Shown one piece after another: positions 1-6,308 of a DNA stretch of 8,201 nt. Both the position numbers and the translations under genes were made by a program. Under the pieces are notes generated by a model. The model searched no databases and was not told where the DNA came from. It worked only from the letters and a program-made list of their open reading frames with translations. Location of the stretch: NCBI GenBank assembly GCA_004357505.1, contig SMWC01000001.1:1-8201 (forward strand), written 5' to 3'. Every line of letters starts with the position of its first letter. Positions within the stretch are counted from its first letter, which is position 1. The DNA comes from Gammaproteobacteria bacterium. Its GTDB lineage: Bacteria; Pseudomonadota; Gammaproteobacteria; Steroidobacterales; Rariloculaceae.

Positions 1-18
1 TACGACCAGTACCTTCAT
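1..18 (-). CDS. purD: Probable phosphoribosylamine-glycine ligase, first six codons only
   Basis: Only the codons for MKVLVV are in the window. They match the usual PurD N-terminus (MKVLVIG in E. coli), and purD commonly follows purH in this group, which is the main support. The ATG at 18 is the only start possible close by, since an in-frame TGA lies a few codons upstream. An AGAGGA at 34-29 lies ten nt upstream and can serve as a ribosome-binding site with slightly long spacing. PurD would ligate glycine to phosphoribosylamine, an early step of the pathway that PurH completes. Six residues cannot prove identity. Confidence 0.65.
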
Positions 19-45
19 GGCACGCTCATCCTCTTTTAACGCTCG

Positions 46-1620
46 CTAATGCCGGAAGTGCCTCATACCCGTCAGGACCATAGCCATGCCGTGCTCATTC
101 GCTGCTGCGATGACTTCATCATCACGCACCGACCCCCCGGGCTGAATCACCGCAGTGATGCCGTGTTCAGCAGCAATATCGATCCCATCGCGGAACGGGA
201 GAAAAGCATCCGAAGCCATCGCCGCACCGTTGAGCGGAAGCGCCTCGTCGGCCGATTTCATTGCGGCGACACGGGAGCTCATGACGCGGCTCATCTGGCC
301 GGCGCCTATTCCAAGTGTCTTGCCATCGCGGGCGTATACGACCGCGTTCGATTTGACGTACTTCACCACGGTCCATGCGAAGCGCATATCGGTCAGCTCG
401 GCGTCGGATGGCTTGCGCGTCGTCACGACTTTGAGCTGCACGCTGTCCAGGTTGCCGCGATCCCTGTCCTGAAGCAGCAGCCCCCCGTCCACCGAGCGTA
501 GGTTCCATCCGTAGCGTGATTCACCAGCGTCTTCTGGAAGGGCCCCGACTTCCAGTACGCGCGTATTCTTTTTCTTCGCGAGATTTTGGCGCGCCTCCGG
601 TTCCACGCGCGGAGCGATGATGACTTCGACGAACTGTTGGTCGATGATTGCGGCTGCAGTTGCGCCATCCAACGGTCGATTGAACGCAACGATACCGCCG
701 AATGCGGATGTTGGATCCGTGCTATAAGCCGCACGATAGGCCTCTAGCGGGCTCGGCGCGACGGCAATTCCGCATGGATTGGCGTGCTTGACGATGACAC
801 ACGCGGAGTCCTGAAAAGCCTGCACACATCGGAGCGCAGCGTCGCCATCCGCGACGTTGTTGAATGAGAGTGGCTTCCCTTGCAGCAATTGAGCGCTCAC
901 GATCGTCCCGCTACTCTCGCCCGGGTTGCGGTAGAAGGCTGCTGCCTGGTGAGGATTCTCACCGTAGCGAAGCGTCGTCACCTGTCGCCAAGCCAGTACC
1001 AGGGGATCCGGGAAACGATCGCTGCTGCCATACTGCTCTTCTAAGTAGCGGCTTATCGCCGCATCGTACTGGGCTGTGTGCCTGAAGGCGGTAATTGCCA
1101 GACTGGCTTTGAGGTCGGACGACGGTTCGCCTGCTCGGAAGGCGTCAAGCACACGTTCATAGTCGTTAGGATCCACAAGCACGGTAACACGGGCGTGATT
1201 TTTCGCGGCGGCTCTCAGCATGGCTGGACCGCCGACGTCGATATTCTCGATTGCCTTCTCGACGGTGCAGTCAGAGCGGGCGATGATTGTTTCGAAGGGG
1301 TAGAGGTTTACGACGAGCAGGTCGATCCAACCGATGCCGTGTTCCGCTAACACATCATCGTCTATCCCCGCTCGAGCCAATAGTCCGGCGTGAATGGCCG
1401 GATGGAGCGTTTTCACTCGCCCGGAGATGATTTCCGGGAAGCCTGTGATATCGGCGACGTTGGTTACCGGCAGGCCTGCGTCTCGAAGCGTACCGGCGGT
1501 GCCACCAGTCGAGACCAACTCGAAGGAGAGATTTAGTAAGCCTTCAGCGAGAGGGACGAGTCCTGTTTTATCGGCGACGCTGAGTAGGGCTCTGTGGTGC
1601 TGGCTCACCGGCCGGCTCAT
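46..1620 (-). CDS. purH: Bifunctional AICAR formyltransferase / IMP cyclohydrolase
   Basis: Carries out the last two steps of de novo IMP synthesis: formylation of AICAR with 10-formyl-tetrahydrofolate, then ring closure. The protein has 524 residues (E. coli about 529) and is complete. The N-terminal cyclohydrolase domain (about 1-200, MGS-like fold) shows ALLSVADKTG, ELVSTGGTAG and GRVKTLHPAIHAGLL. The formyltransferase domain (about 205-524) shows LRYGENPHQ, the catalytic pair Lys278-His279 in VKHANPCG, SAFGGIVAFNRPLD, SNAVVYA and the C-terminal TGMRHFRH. The ATG at 1620 overlaps the fis TGA as ATGA. Only a weak AGG lies very close upstream, so termination-reinitiation from fis is the likely mode of translation. 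A purD start follows 27 nt after the stop, giving the common purH-purD order. No purine operator or riboswitch is visible, and there is no leader in which one could sit. Confidence 0.98.
   Translation of the reverse strand: MSRPVSQHHRALLSVADKTGLVPLAEGLLNLSFELVSTGGTAGTLRDAGLPVTNVADITGFPEIISGRVKTLHPAIHAGLLARAGIDDDVLAEHGIGWIDLLVVNLYPFETIIARSDCTVEKAIENIDVGGPAMLRAAAKNHARVTVLVDPNDYERVLDAFRAGEPSSDLKASLAITAFRHTAQYDAAISRYLEEQYGSSDRFPDPLVLAWRQVTTLRYGENPHQAAAFYRNPGESSGTIVSAQLLQGKPLSFNNVADGDAALRCVQAFQDSACVIVKHANPCGIAVAPSPLEAYRAAYSTDPTSAFGGIVAFNRPLDGATAAAIIDQQFVEVIIAPRVEPEARQNLAKKKNTRVLEVGALPEDAGESRYGWNLRSVDGGLLLQDRDRGNLDSVQLKVVTTRKPSDAELTDMRFAWTVVKYVKSNAVVYARDGKTLGIGAGQMSRVMSSRVAAMKSADEALPLNGAAMASDAFLPFRDGIDIAAEHGITAVIQPGGSVRDDEVIAAANEHGMAMVLTGMRHFRH
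1617..1620 (-). other. ATGA stop-start overlap between fis and purH
   Basis: The purH ATG (1620-1618) and the fis TGA (1619-1617) share two bases. This is the classic arrangement for translational coupling by reinitiation. purH has no good independent ribosome-binding site, which agrees with coupling. Confidence 0.9.
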
Positions 1621-1934
1621 CTACCTAGAAGCTTGTAGGTCTTGAGCTTCTTGCGCAAAGTACCTCGATTAATGCCGAGAATCTCAGCGGCTTGGCTTTG
1701 ATTACCGTCCGCATACTCCATCACGGTTTTAAATAACGGTTTCTCGACCTCGCGAATTACGAGCTGATAGAGCGCCGCAGGCTTATGGCCGTTGAGGCTC
1801 GTAAAATAACCACGTAGTGCTTCGTCGGTGAGTGCGCTAAGAGGCTTGTTTCGGACCCCCATAGCGGGGGAAGCTACGGTCGGCTTCCTTTTTTTCTTGC
1901 CGATTATTTTTTTTCTACTGGTCGTCTTCACCAC
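1617..1934 (-). CDS. fis: DNA-binding protein Fis
   Basis: Homodimeric nucleoid-associated DNA-bending protein; in E. coli it activates rRNA and tRNA promoters and assists site-specific inversion. With the GTG at 1934 it has 105 residues (E. coli 98). The core (about 33-105) is clear: helices from LTDEALRGYF through EVEKPLFKTVMEY, then the helix-turn-helix GNQSQAAEILGINRGTLRKKLKTY, here named by its parts: Asn89, Arg90, Thr92, Arg94 and Lys95-Lys96 correspond to the E. coli DNA-contact residues. The N-terminal ~30 residues are unlike E. coli Fis: strongly basic, with Lys/Arg runs around 7-9 and 13-17, encoded partly by A8 and A7 runs. The gene overlaps dusB by 20 nt at its start and purH by four nt (ATGA) at its end. 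A shorter form from the ATG at 1862 would keep the core. The family call is firm; the exact start is less so. Confidence 0.93.
   Translation of the reverse strand: MVKTTSRKKIIGKKKRKPTVASPAMGVRNKPLSALTDEALRGYFTSLNGHKPAALYQLVIREVEKPLFKTVMEYADGNQSQAAEILGINRGTLRKKLKTYKLLGR
1889..1914 (-). other. Two long A-runs (A8 and A7) in the fis 5' coding region
   Basis: On the minus strand, eight A occur at 1914-1907 and seven A at 1895-1889, separated by 11 nt. They follow the dusB stop codon (1917-1915) directly and encode part of the Lys-rich N-terminus of Fis. Runs of this length are prone to polymerase slippage and to sequencing error. Confidence 0.85.
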
Positions 1935-2943
1935 CTCGTTCCCTCCCCGAACGCACACGTCTAGCCACGGCCTCGCGTGAAAATCGATTACAAAATGCCC
2001 GCGTGAGTTCGAGTTGTTCTCGAGCTGTTTCGACACGCACTACCCGATCGCGAAAGTTATCCGCCCCACCCTGATACTGCGCATACCAAGCTAAATGCTT
2101 GCGACCAATGCGAACCCCTGTCGATTCGCCGTAGAAGGAGTAGAGACTATCGAGATGACTGAGGATAATATCACGGACAGACCGTAAGGGAAGATCTGAA
2201 TTTTCGTCTCGGTCTTTCGAGAGGAAAGTTTTAATTTCAGAGAATATCCACGGTCGACCGCGGGCAGCACGCCCGATCATGATGCCATCAGCGCCGGTGT
2301 AGTCGAGCACGGTTTGCGCTTTTTGCGGCGAGTCAATGTCACCGTTGGCGATAATTGGAATCACGACGGCTCGTTTAATATCGCGGATGGTGTCGTACTC
2401 TGCATCGCCGGAGAACCCGCAACTTCGAGTTCGGCCATGGACCGTGAGTGCTGCGACGCCGCAGTCCTCAGCGATCCTCGCAATTTCTACGCCATTGCGG
2501 GACTCGGCGCACCAGCCCGTTCTAATCTTCAGAGTCACCGGCACGTTGATGCGCTCGACTACGCGCTTCAGGATACGGCGCACAAGGGGCGGATCCCTGA
2601 GTAGGGAGGAGCCTGCGAGACGCCGGCAGACCTTCTTTGCTGGGCAGCCCATATTGATGTCAACGATAGCCGCCCCTTGCCTCTCCGCACATTCAGCCGC
2701 CTCTGCGAGCATCTCCTCATCGTAGCCCGCGATCTGGATAATGCGCGGCAAACTTTCTCCCCATGCACTGAGGCGCTGCCGAGACTTCTTGCTTCTCCAG
2801 AGCGTGATATCGGAGGTGATCATCTCGCTCGGCGTCATTCCCGCCCCGAGTTCCGCGCATAGACGTCTGAAGGGCGCGTCAGAGATGCCAGCCATCGGCG
2901 CCAAGACGATCGGATTAGGAAACTCGAGTGCGCCGATTCTCAT
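1915..2943 (-). CDS. dusB: tRNA-dihydrouridine synthase B
   Basis: FMN- and NADPH-dependent reduction of specific uridines to dihydrouridine in the tRNA D-loop. The protein has 342 residues, a little longer than E. coli DusB (about 321). The FMN-binding TIM barrel opens with IVLAPMAGISDAPFR. The catalytic motif NMGCPAKKV places the active cysteine at Cys100. Lys139 (LKIRTGW) and His169 (TVHGRTR) are the flavin-contacting residues. The phosphate site is IMIGRAARGRPWIF (about 221-234), and a helical C-terminal domain follows to about 320. The ATG at 2943 (MRIGALEF) matches the E. coli N-terminus; the open frame continues far upstream but overlaps the preceding gene and does not resemble Dus. 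The last residues form a charged tail (RSGRERGGEDDQ) encoded by DNA that also holds the fis ribosome-binding site and start, so the tail may be shaped by that overlap. Confidence 0.96.
   Translation of the reverse strand: MRIGALEFPNPIVLAPMAGISDAPFRRLCAELGAGMTPSEMITSDITLWRSKKSRQRLSAWGESLPRIIQIAGYDEEMLAEAAECAERQGAAIVDINMGCPAKKVCRRLAGSSLLRDPPLVRRILKRVVERINVPVTLKIRTGWCAESRNGVEIARIAEDCGVAALTVHGRTRSCGFSGDAEYDTIRDIKRAVVIPIIANGDIDSPQKAQTVLDYTGADGIMIGRAARGRPWIFSEIKTFLSKDRDENSDLPLRSVRDIILSHLDSLYSFYGESTGVRIGRKHLAWYAQYQGGADNFRDRVVRVETAREQLELTRAFCNRFSREAVARRVRSGRERGGEDDQ
1942..1946 (-). promoter_or_regulatory. Strong Shine-Dalgarno sequence of fis, inside dusB
   Basis: On the minus strand the GGAGG core sits in a purine-rich stretch seven nt before a GTG at 1934 and ten nt before a second in-frame GTG at 1931. 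It lies within the dusB coding region and decides the fis start in favour of these codons over the in-frame ATG at 1862 (81-residue product). Confidence 0.7.
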
Positions 2944-2960
2944 CTGCAGGAACGCTGCGC

Positions 2961-3902
2961 CTAATCGAAAACGGCGTCGGCCTTGCAGGCGACGATGCCG
3001 GCTGCGACTTCGACGCAGACATCCAGCTCGAAGCCGTAGGCGTCCTCGTTCCGGTCCACGACGTCGAGCCTCGCCGGTACCGTGGTGCCTGCCGCCATCA
3101 GGCGATCTGCTCCATGGTCCGGCGGAAGATACTTGGCCGGCGCAAACACACGGCTGCCAACCGTCTGTTCCCAGCGGTCCGTGAGTTCCAAGTGGATGCT
3201 CGGATACGGCTGGGCTGCCGGTCCATTGTTTCGAATTCGCGCGGTAATAGTCAGTGTGGCCTCGCCGGTCGTGCTGGGTTCGGTCGTCGCGACCCAATCC
3301 AGAATCTCGTATTGCCCAAGATCCCACTCGGGCGTGATCTCGAATCCCAGCGCGCTATAGCCGGCACGCACGAGCGGGCCGATCATAGGTCGAGTCGCCA
3401 GCTCGGCCCGAAACGCGTGGGTTGTCTGCAGCGTGAGCAGGATCACCAGCACGATGGAGCCGGCGAGCCATCGATACGACTTGGTGCCTTGCCGAACGCT
3501 CTCCTGTGAGCCCTGCTCGAGTGACGCTGGGGGACTGTCTAATTCGAGGTCATCCGACAGAGCCGCATCGATCTCTTCAGCTGTCATGTTCTTGTTGAAC
3601 GCGGTCGCGGCCAGCGCCAAGGAAATTTCCGGTGCCGGTGAGTTGTCTTGGCTGGACAGCTCCGTGTCCGCCAGGATCACGATACTAGCCGAGCCCGCGT
3701 TGGGCGATCCCGTAACCATTCGCTCCGTCGCCTGTGGGGATTCAGATTGTGTTTCTGTATCGGATTGTTGTTCGCCTAGCCCGTCGTAGGCGAGAAAGAC
3801 CGTATCACAGCAGCCGCAACGTACCTTGCCATCCGCCAGGAGCAAAACCTTGGCAGTGATGTGGAAATTAGTCTGACAGTCTGGGCAGCGTGTAAACAGC
3901 AT
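2961..3902 (-). CDS. DUF3426 / MJ0042-type zinc-ribbon single-pass membrane protein
   Basis: Function unknown. The 313-residue protein has three parts. First is an N-terminal zinc ribbon of the MJ0042 type: CPDC (Cys6, Cys9) and VRCGCCDTVF (Cys29, Cys32), with an extra Cys31 between the usual ligands. Next comes a long low-complexity acidic, Ser/Glu/Ala-rich linker (about 40-140). A single transmembrane segment follows (about 144-163), then a C-terminal domain with the DUF3426 signature, including QPYPSIHLELTD and FAPAKYLPP. The predicted topology is zinc ribbon in the cytoplasm and C-terminal domain in the periplasm, which is inference. The ATG at 3902 was chosen because the family starts MxxTxCPxC; a GTG 14 codons upstream adds a Cys-rich tail that does not look like family sequence. 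The stop lies 17 nt before dusB. The same neighbour pair (DUF3426-dusB-fis) occurs in Pseudomonas. Confidence 0.85.
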   Translation of the reverse strand: MLFTRCPDCQTNFHITAKVLLLADGKVRCGCCDTVFLAYDGLGEQQSDTETQSESPQATERMVTGSPNAGSASIVILADTELSSQDNSPAPEISLALAATAFNKNMTAEEIDAALSDDLELDSPPASLEQGSQESVRQGTKSYRWLAGSIVLVILLTLQTTHAFRAELATRPMIGPLVRAGYSALGFEITPEWDLGQYEILDWVATTEPSTTGEATLTITARIRNNGPAAQPYPSIHLELTDRWEQTVGSRVFAPAKYLPPDHGADRLMAAGTTVPARLDVVDRNEDAYGFELDVCVEVAAGIVACKADAVFD

Positions 3903-3950
3903 GAGCGTAACTCTGAGGATACAGCAGCGGCATGGTGCCGGCACGTCGTA

Positions 3951-5294
3951 CTATTTCAATCCAAGGCGTCTCTCCAGATAACTGATATCGGTACCGCCTC
4001 TCTTGAAAGCGGCGTGCTGAAATATTTCTTGATGAAGCGGAATGTTGGTATGTATGCCTTCCACGACAACCTCGTTAAGTGCTGTCGTCATGCGAGCAAT
4101 GGCCGATTCGCGGTTCTCGCCATGTGCGATAAGCTTGCCGATCAAGGAATCATAGTGAGGCGGAACGACGTAGCCGCTGTACATATGGCTGTCAACGCGA
4201 ATTCCCGGTCCGCCTGGCGCATGCCACAGGCTGACCGTACCAGGAGAGGGCATGAATGTCTTCGGATCTTCCGCATTGATACGGCACTCGATCGCATGTC
4301 CCGACCACGTAATGTCCTGTTGCCGCCACTGTAGCGGCTCGCCAGACGCGATCAGCAGCTGCGCTTTGACGATATCGCGCCCGGTCACCATCTCCGTGAC
4401 CGGATGCTCGACCTGCAGGCGGGTATTCATCTCGATGAAGAAAAATTCACCGTCCTGGTAGAGAAACTCGAATGTGCCTGCCCCACGGTAGCCGATCTCG
4501 ATACAGGCCTCGGCGCATCTGTCTCCCATTCGCGAGCGCACCTCGGCAGAGATGCCCGGCGCGGGTGATTCCTCGACAATTTTTTGATGGCGCCTTTGCA
4601 TGGAACAATCTCGTTCCCCCAGGTGGATGGCGTTGCCATGGTTGTCGGCGAGAACTTGAAATTCGATATGTCGCGGATGTTCCAGAAATTTCTCCAGATA
4701 AATCCGGTCGTCACCAAATGCGGACAACGCTTCTCCCTTGGTTACGGCAATCGCACTGAACAAGGAGGCTTCACTATGGACGACGCGCATCCCGCGGCCT
4801 CCGCCTCCCGCGGACGCCTTGATGATGATTGGGTAACCAACGTTTCGGGCGATTCGTGCATTGTCCTCATTGTCTTCCGTCAACAGCCCGTCTGAGCCGG
4901 GGACGCAGGGAACGCCCGATTCCCGCATAGCGCGGATCGCAGAGACCTTGTCCCCCATCAGTCGCATCGTCTTGGGATCCGGGCCGATGAAGATAAACCC
5001 ACTCTCCTGAACCTGCTCCGCGAAATCGGCGTTTTCCGATAGGAATCCATAGCCGGGATGAATGGCGACCGAGTCGGTGACCTCGGCCGCGGCGATCAAA
5101 GCCGCCATATTGAGATAGCTTTGCGCGGAGGCCGGCGGTCCGATACAAACCGTCTCATCGGCCAGCAGAACATGTTTGAGATTGGCATCGACCGTGGAGT
5201 GCGCTGCAACGGTCTTGATGCCGAGTTCCTGGCAAGCACGGACAATTCGCAGGGCGATCTCTCCGCGGTTTGCGATCAGAACCTTGTCAAGCAT
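3951..5294 (-). CDS. accC: Acetyl-CoA carboxylase biotin carboxylase subunit
   Basis: ATP-dependent carboxylation of the biotin on AccB, using bicarbonate. The protein has 447 residues (E. coli 449) and is collinear with the E. coli enzyme. The N-terminal domain opens with VLIANRGEIALRI. The ATP-grasp region has Lys116, Lys159 and a glycine loop around 161-168 that reads SAGGGGRG, one Gly replaced by Ala compared with E. coli. HRRHQK-like residues appear near 234-238 (RRHQK). The metal and catalytic set is Glu276, Glu288, Asn290, Arg292, Glu296 and Arg338, all at E. coli positions. The C-terminal domain ends YLERRLGLK. The start ATG is seven nt after the accB stop, with no evident Shine-Dalgarno sequence, so translation is probably coupled to accB. 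It is followed 48 nt later by the DUF3426 gene, not by prmA as in many relatives. Confidence 0.98.
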   Translation of the reverse strand: MLDKVLIANRGEIALRIVRACQELGIKTVAAHSTVDANLKHVLLADETVCIGPPASAQSYLNMAALIAAAEVTDSVAIHPGYGFLSENADFAEQVQESGFIFIGPDPKTMRLMGDKVSAIRAMRESGVPCVPGSDGLLTEDNEDNARIARNVGYPIIIKASAGGGGRGMRVVHSEASLFSAIAVTKGEALSAFGDDRIYLEKFLEHPRHIEFQVLADNHGNAIHLGERDCSMQRRHQKIVEESPAPGISAEVRSRMGDRCAEACIEIGYRGAGTFEFLYQDGEFFFIEMNTRLQVEHPVTEMVTGRDIVKAQLLIASGEPLQWRQQDITWSGHAIECRINAEDPKTFMPSPGTVSLWHAPGGPGIRVDSHMYSGYVVPPHYDSLIGKLIAHGENRESAIARMTTALNEVVVEGIHTNIPLHQEIFQHAAFKRGGTDISYLERRLGLK

Positions 5295-5301
5295 CGAGCC
5301 G

Positions 5302-5733
5302 TTAATCTTCGATTATGAATAGCACTTGCCCGAATTCCACTGGCGTGCCGTTTTCTACCAAGATGCTGACAACTTTACCGGCGACTTCGGACTCGATTGA
5401 GTTCATCATTTTCATCGCTTCGACGACACACAATGTGTCACCGACCGCGACCTCGGATCCGATCTCGACAAATGGTTTTGCTGCTGGAGCCGGGCCTGAA
5501 TAAAACGTTCCCACCATCGGTGCAGTTACTTCCTGGCCACTGCGTACCGGGTCTGGAGTGGCAGCTTCCACGGCTGCCGGCTCCGCGGCAGCAGCAGGTG
5601 GTGAGGCGCCGATTGGCGCGTCACGAGAATAGCGGCTTATACGTACGGACTCTTCGCCCTCGGATATCTCGATCTCCGCTATCCCGGATTCCTTGAGCAG
5701 CTCGATTAGTTTTTTTACTTTTCTTATGTCCAC
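5302..5733 (-). CDS. accB: Acetyl-CoA carboxylase biotin carboxyl carrier protein (BCCP)
   Basis: Carries the biotin that shuttles CO2 between biotin carboxylase (AccC) and the carboxyltransferase (AccA/AccD) in the first committed step of fatty acid synthesis. The 143 residues divide into an N-terminal region (about 1-37, KKLIELL and a SEGEESVRISR stretch) involved in assembly in known family members, an Ala/Pro-rich flexible linker (about 38-66), and the C-terminal biotinyl domain. The biotinylation motif EAMKMM gives Lys108 as the modified residue. The APMVGTFY segment before the domain is typical, as is the 'thumb' region around residues 79-88. E. coli BCCP is about 156 residues; the linker here is shorter. 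The start is GTG, with a textbook Shine-Dalgarno sequence six nt upstream. accC follows after seven nt. In E. coli accB autoregulates this operon; nothing in the sequence shows whether that applies here. Confidence 0.97.
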   Translation of the reverse strand: MDIRKVKKLIELLKESGIAEIEISEGEESVRISRYSRDAPIGASPPAAAAEPAAVEAATPDPVRSGQEVTAPMVGTFYSGPAPAAKPFVEIGSEVAVGDTLCVVEAMKMMNSIESEVAGKVVSILVENGTPVEFGQVLFIIED

Positions 5734-5739
5734 TGCTTA

Positions 5740-5745
5740 CTCCTT
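5740..5745 (-). promoter_or_regulatory. Strong Shine-Dalgarno sequence of accB
   Basis: On the minus strand this reads AAGGAG, six nt before the GTG at 5733. It fixes a non-ATG start for accB. It is one of only two strong ribosome-binding sites I could find in the window. Confidence 0.8.
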
Positions 5746-5780
5746 ATGACCTAGCGGTGCATTTGTCGTGTGGAGTTTCG

Positions 5781-6224
5781 TCAGGCAGCTTCGAGATGAC
5801 GTTCAGCCGCGATCAAGGCCAGTTCGTAGCTTGTGATGCCGAAGCCGGCGACGGTCCCGATCGCGATATCAGAAAAAAATGATTGTTGCCGGAAATCTTC
5901 TCTGGCGGCGACGTTTGACAGATGAATCTCAATAAAAGGAATGCCGACCGCAAGCAGCGCGTCCCTTAAGACGATACTGGTATGCGTGAATGCAGCCGGG
6001 TTGAAGAGAATCAGTTCGATGCTTTCCTCGCGCGCTGCGTGGATACGTTTGAGCAGCTCGTGTTCGGCATCGTTCTGGTAGCACAGGAGCTCATGGTGCC
6101 GTTCTTCGGCCAACTGAGTGAGGCGAGTTTCGATCTCCTTGAGGGTGGTGTGCCCATAGAGCTCCGGCTGCCGCTGACCTAGCAGACTCAAATTTGGGCC
6201 GTTGATGAGCAGTAAGCGCGCCAT
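5781..6224 (-). CDS. aroQ: Type II 3-dehydroquinate dehydratase
   Basis: Catalyses the third step of the shikimate pathway, 3-dehydroquinate to 3-dehydroshikimate, as a cytoplasmic enzyme that is dodecameric in known members. The 147-residue length is typical. Expected motifs are in place: INGPNLSLLGQR with Arg18, followed by the catalytic Tyr23; NPAAFTHTS with Asn75 and His81; Asp88; EIHLSN with Glu99 and the catalytic His101; and lid residues Arg108 and Arg112. Positions match my recollection of M. tuberculosis AroQ numbering. Some usually conserved neighbours differ: QND in place of QSN around residue 51, Ala106 where His is common, FRQQSF in place of FRHHSY, and GITSY in place of GxxGY near the C-terminus. 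The ATG at 6224 was chosen because the family begins right there; a TTG six codons upstream is in frame but adds nothing conserved. Neither has a good ribosome-binding site. Confidence 0.95.
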   Translation of the reverse strand: MARLLLINGPNLSLLGQRQPELYGHTTLKEIETRLTQLAEERHHELLCYQNDAEHELLKRIHAAREESIELILFNPAAFTHTSIVLRDALLAVGIPFIEIHLSNVAAREDFRQQSFFSDIAIGTVAGFGITSYELALIAAERHLEAA

Positions 6225-6308
6225 ATCCGAAGATCGCAGCAATTAGAGTCAGTTTACACCATTTTCGCTGCAGTTAGCGGCAGATTCTGAACTTGCGGCT
6301 GCGCTGGA

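Noticed and set aside
1935..2036. Upstream GTG start for fis at 2036
   Set aside because: It would overlap dusB by about 120 nt and add residues unlike Fis. The strong Shine-Dalgarno sequence is at the GTG at 1934.
2944..3327. In-frame upstream extension of dusB (about 128 extra codons)
   Set aside because: It lies entirely over the C-terminal part of the DUF3426 gene, reads as Arg/Gly-rich low-quality sequence, and the ATG at 2943 matches the DusB family N-terminus.
2928..3509. 193-codon open frame on the plus strand across the DUF3426 gene
   Set aside because: Antisense shadow with Arg-rich composition and no motif; the minus-strand protein has a zinc ribbon, membrane segment and family signature.
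3903..3944. GTG start for the DUF3426 protein at 3944
   Set aside because: The added 14 residues do not resemble the family, which begins directly before the CPxC zinc ligand; the ATG at 3902 fits.
3935..3944. Perfect 10-bp palindrome GTGCCGGCAC between accC and the DUF3426 gene
   Set aside because: Short, GC-rich, does not extend, has no loop and no T-run after it. Expected by chance at this composition and not a terminator or recognised operator.
6242..6247. TCTAAT, a possible -10 element upstream of aroQ on the minus strand
   Set aside because: It is one base from TATAAT, but no acceptable -35 lies 16-18 nt upstream, so I do not call a promoter in this 84-nt gap.
6265..6285. Small inverted repeat (CGCT/AGCG) in the tlpA-like/aroQ gap
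   Set aside because: A four-base stem followed by A, not T, on the transcribed strand; too weak for a terminator.
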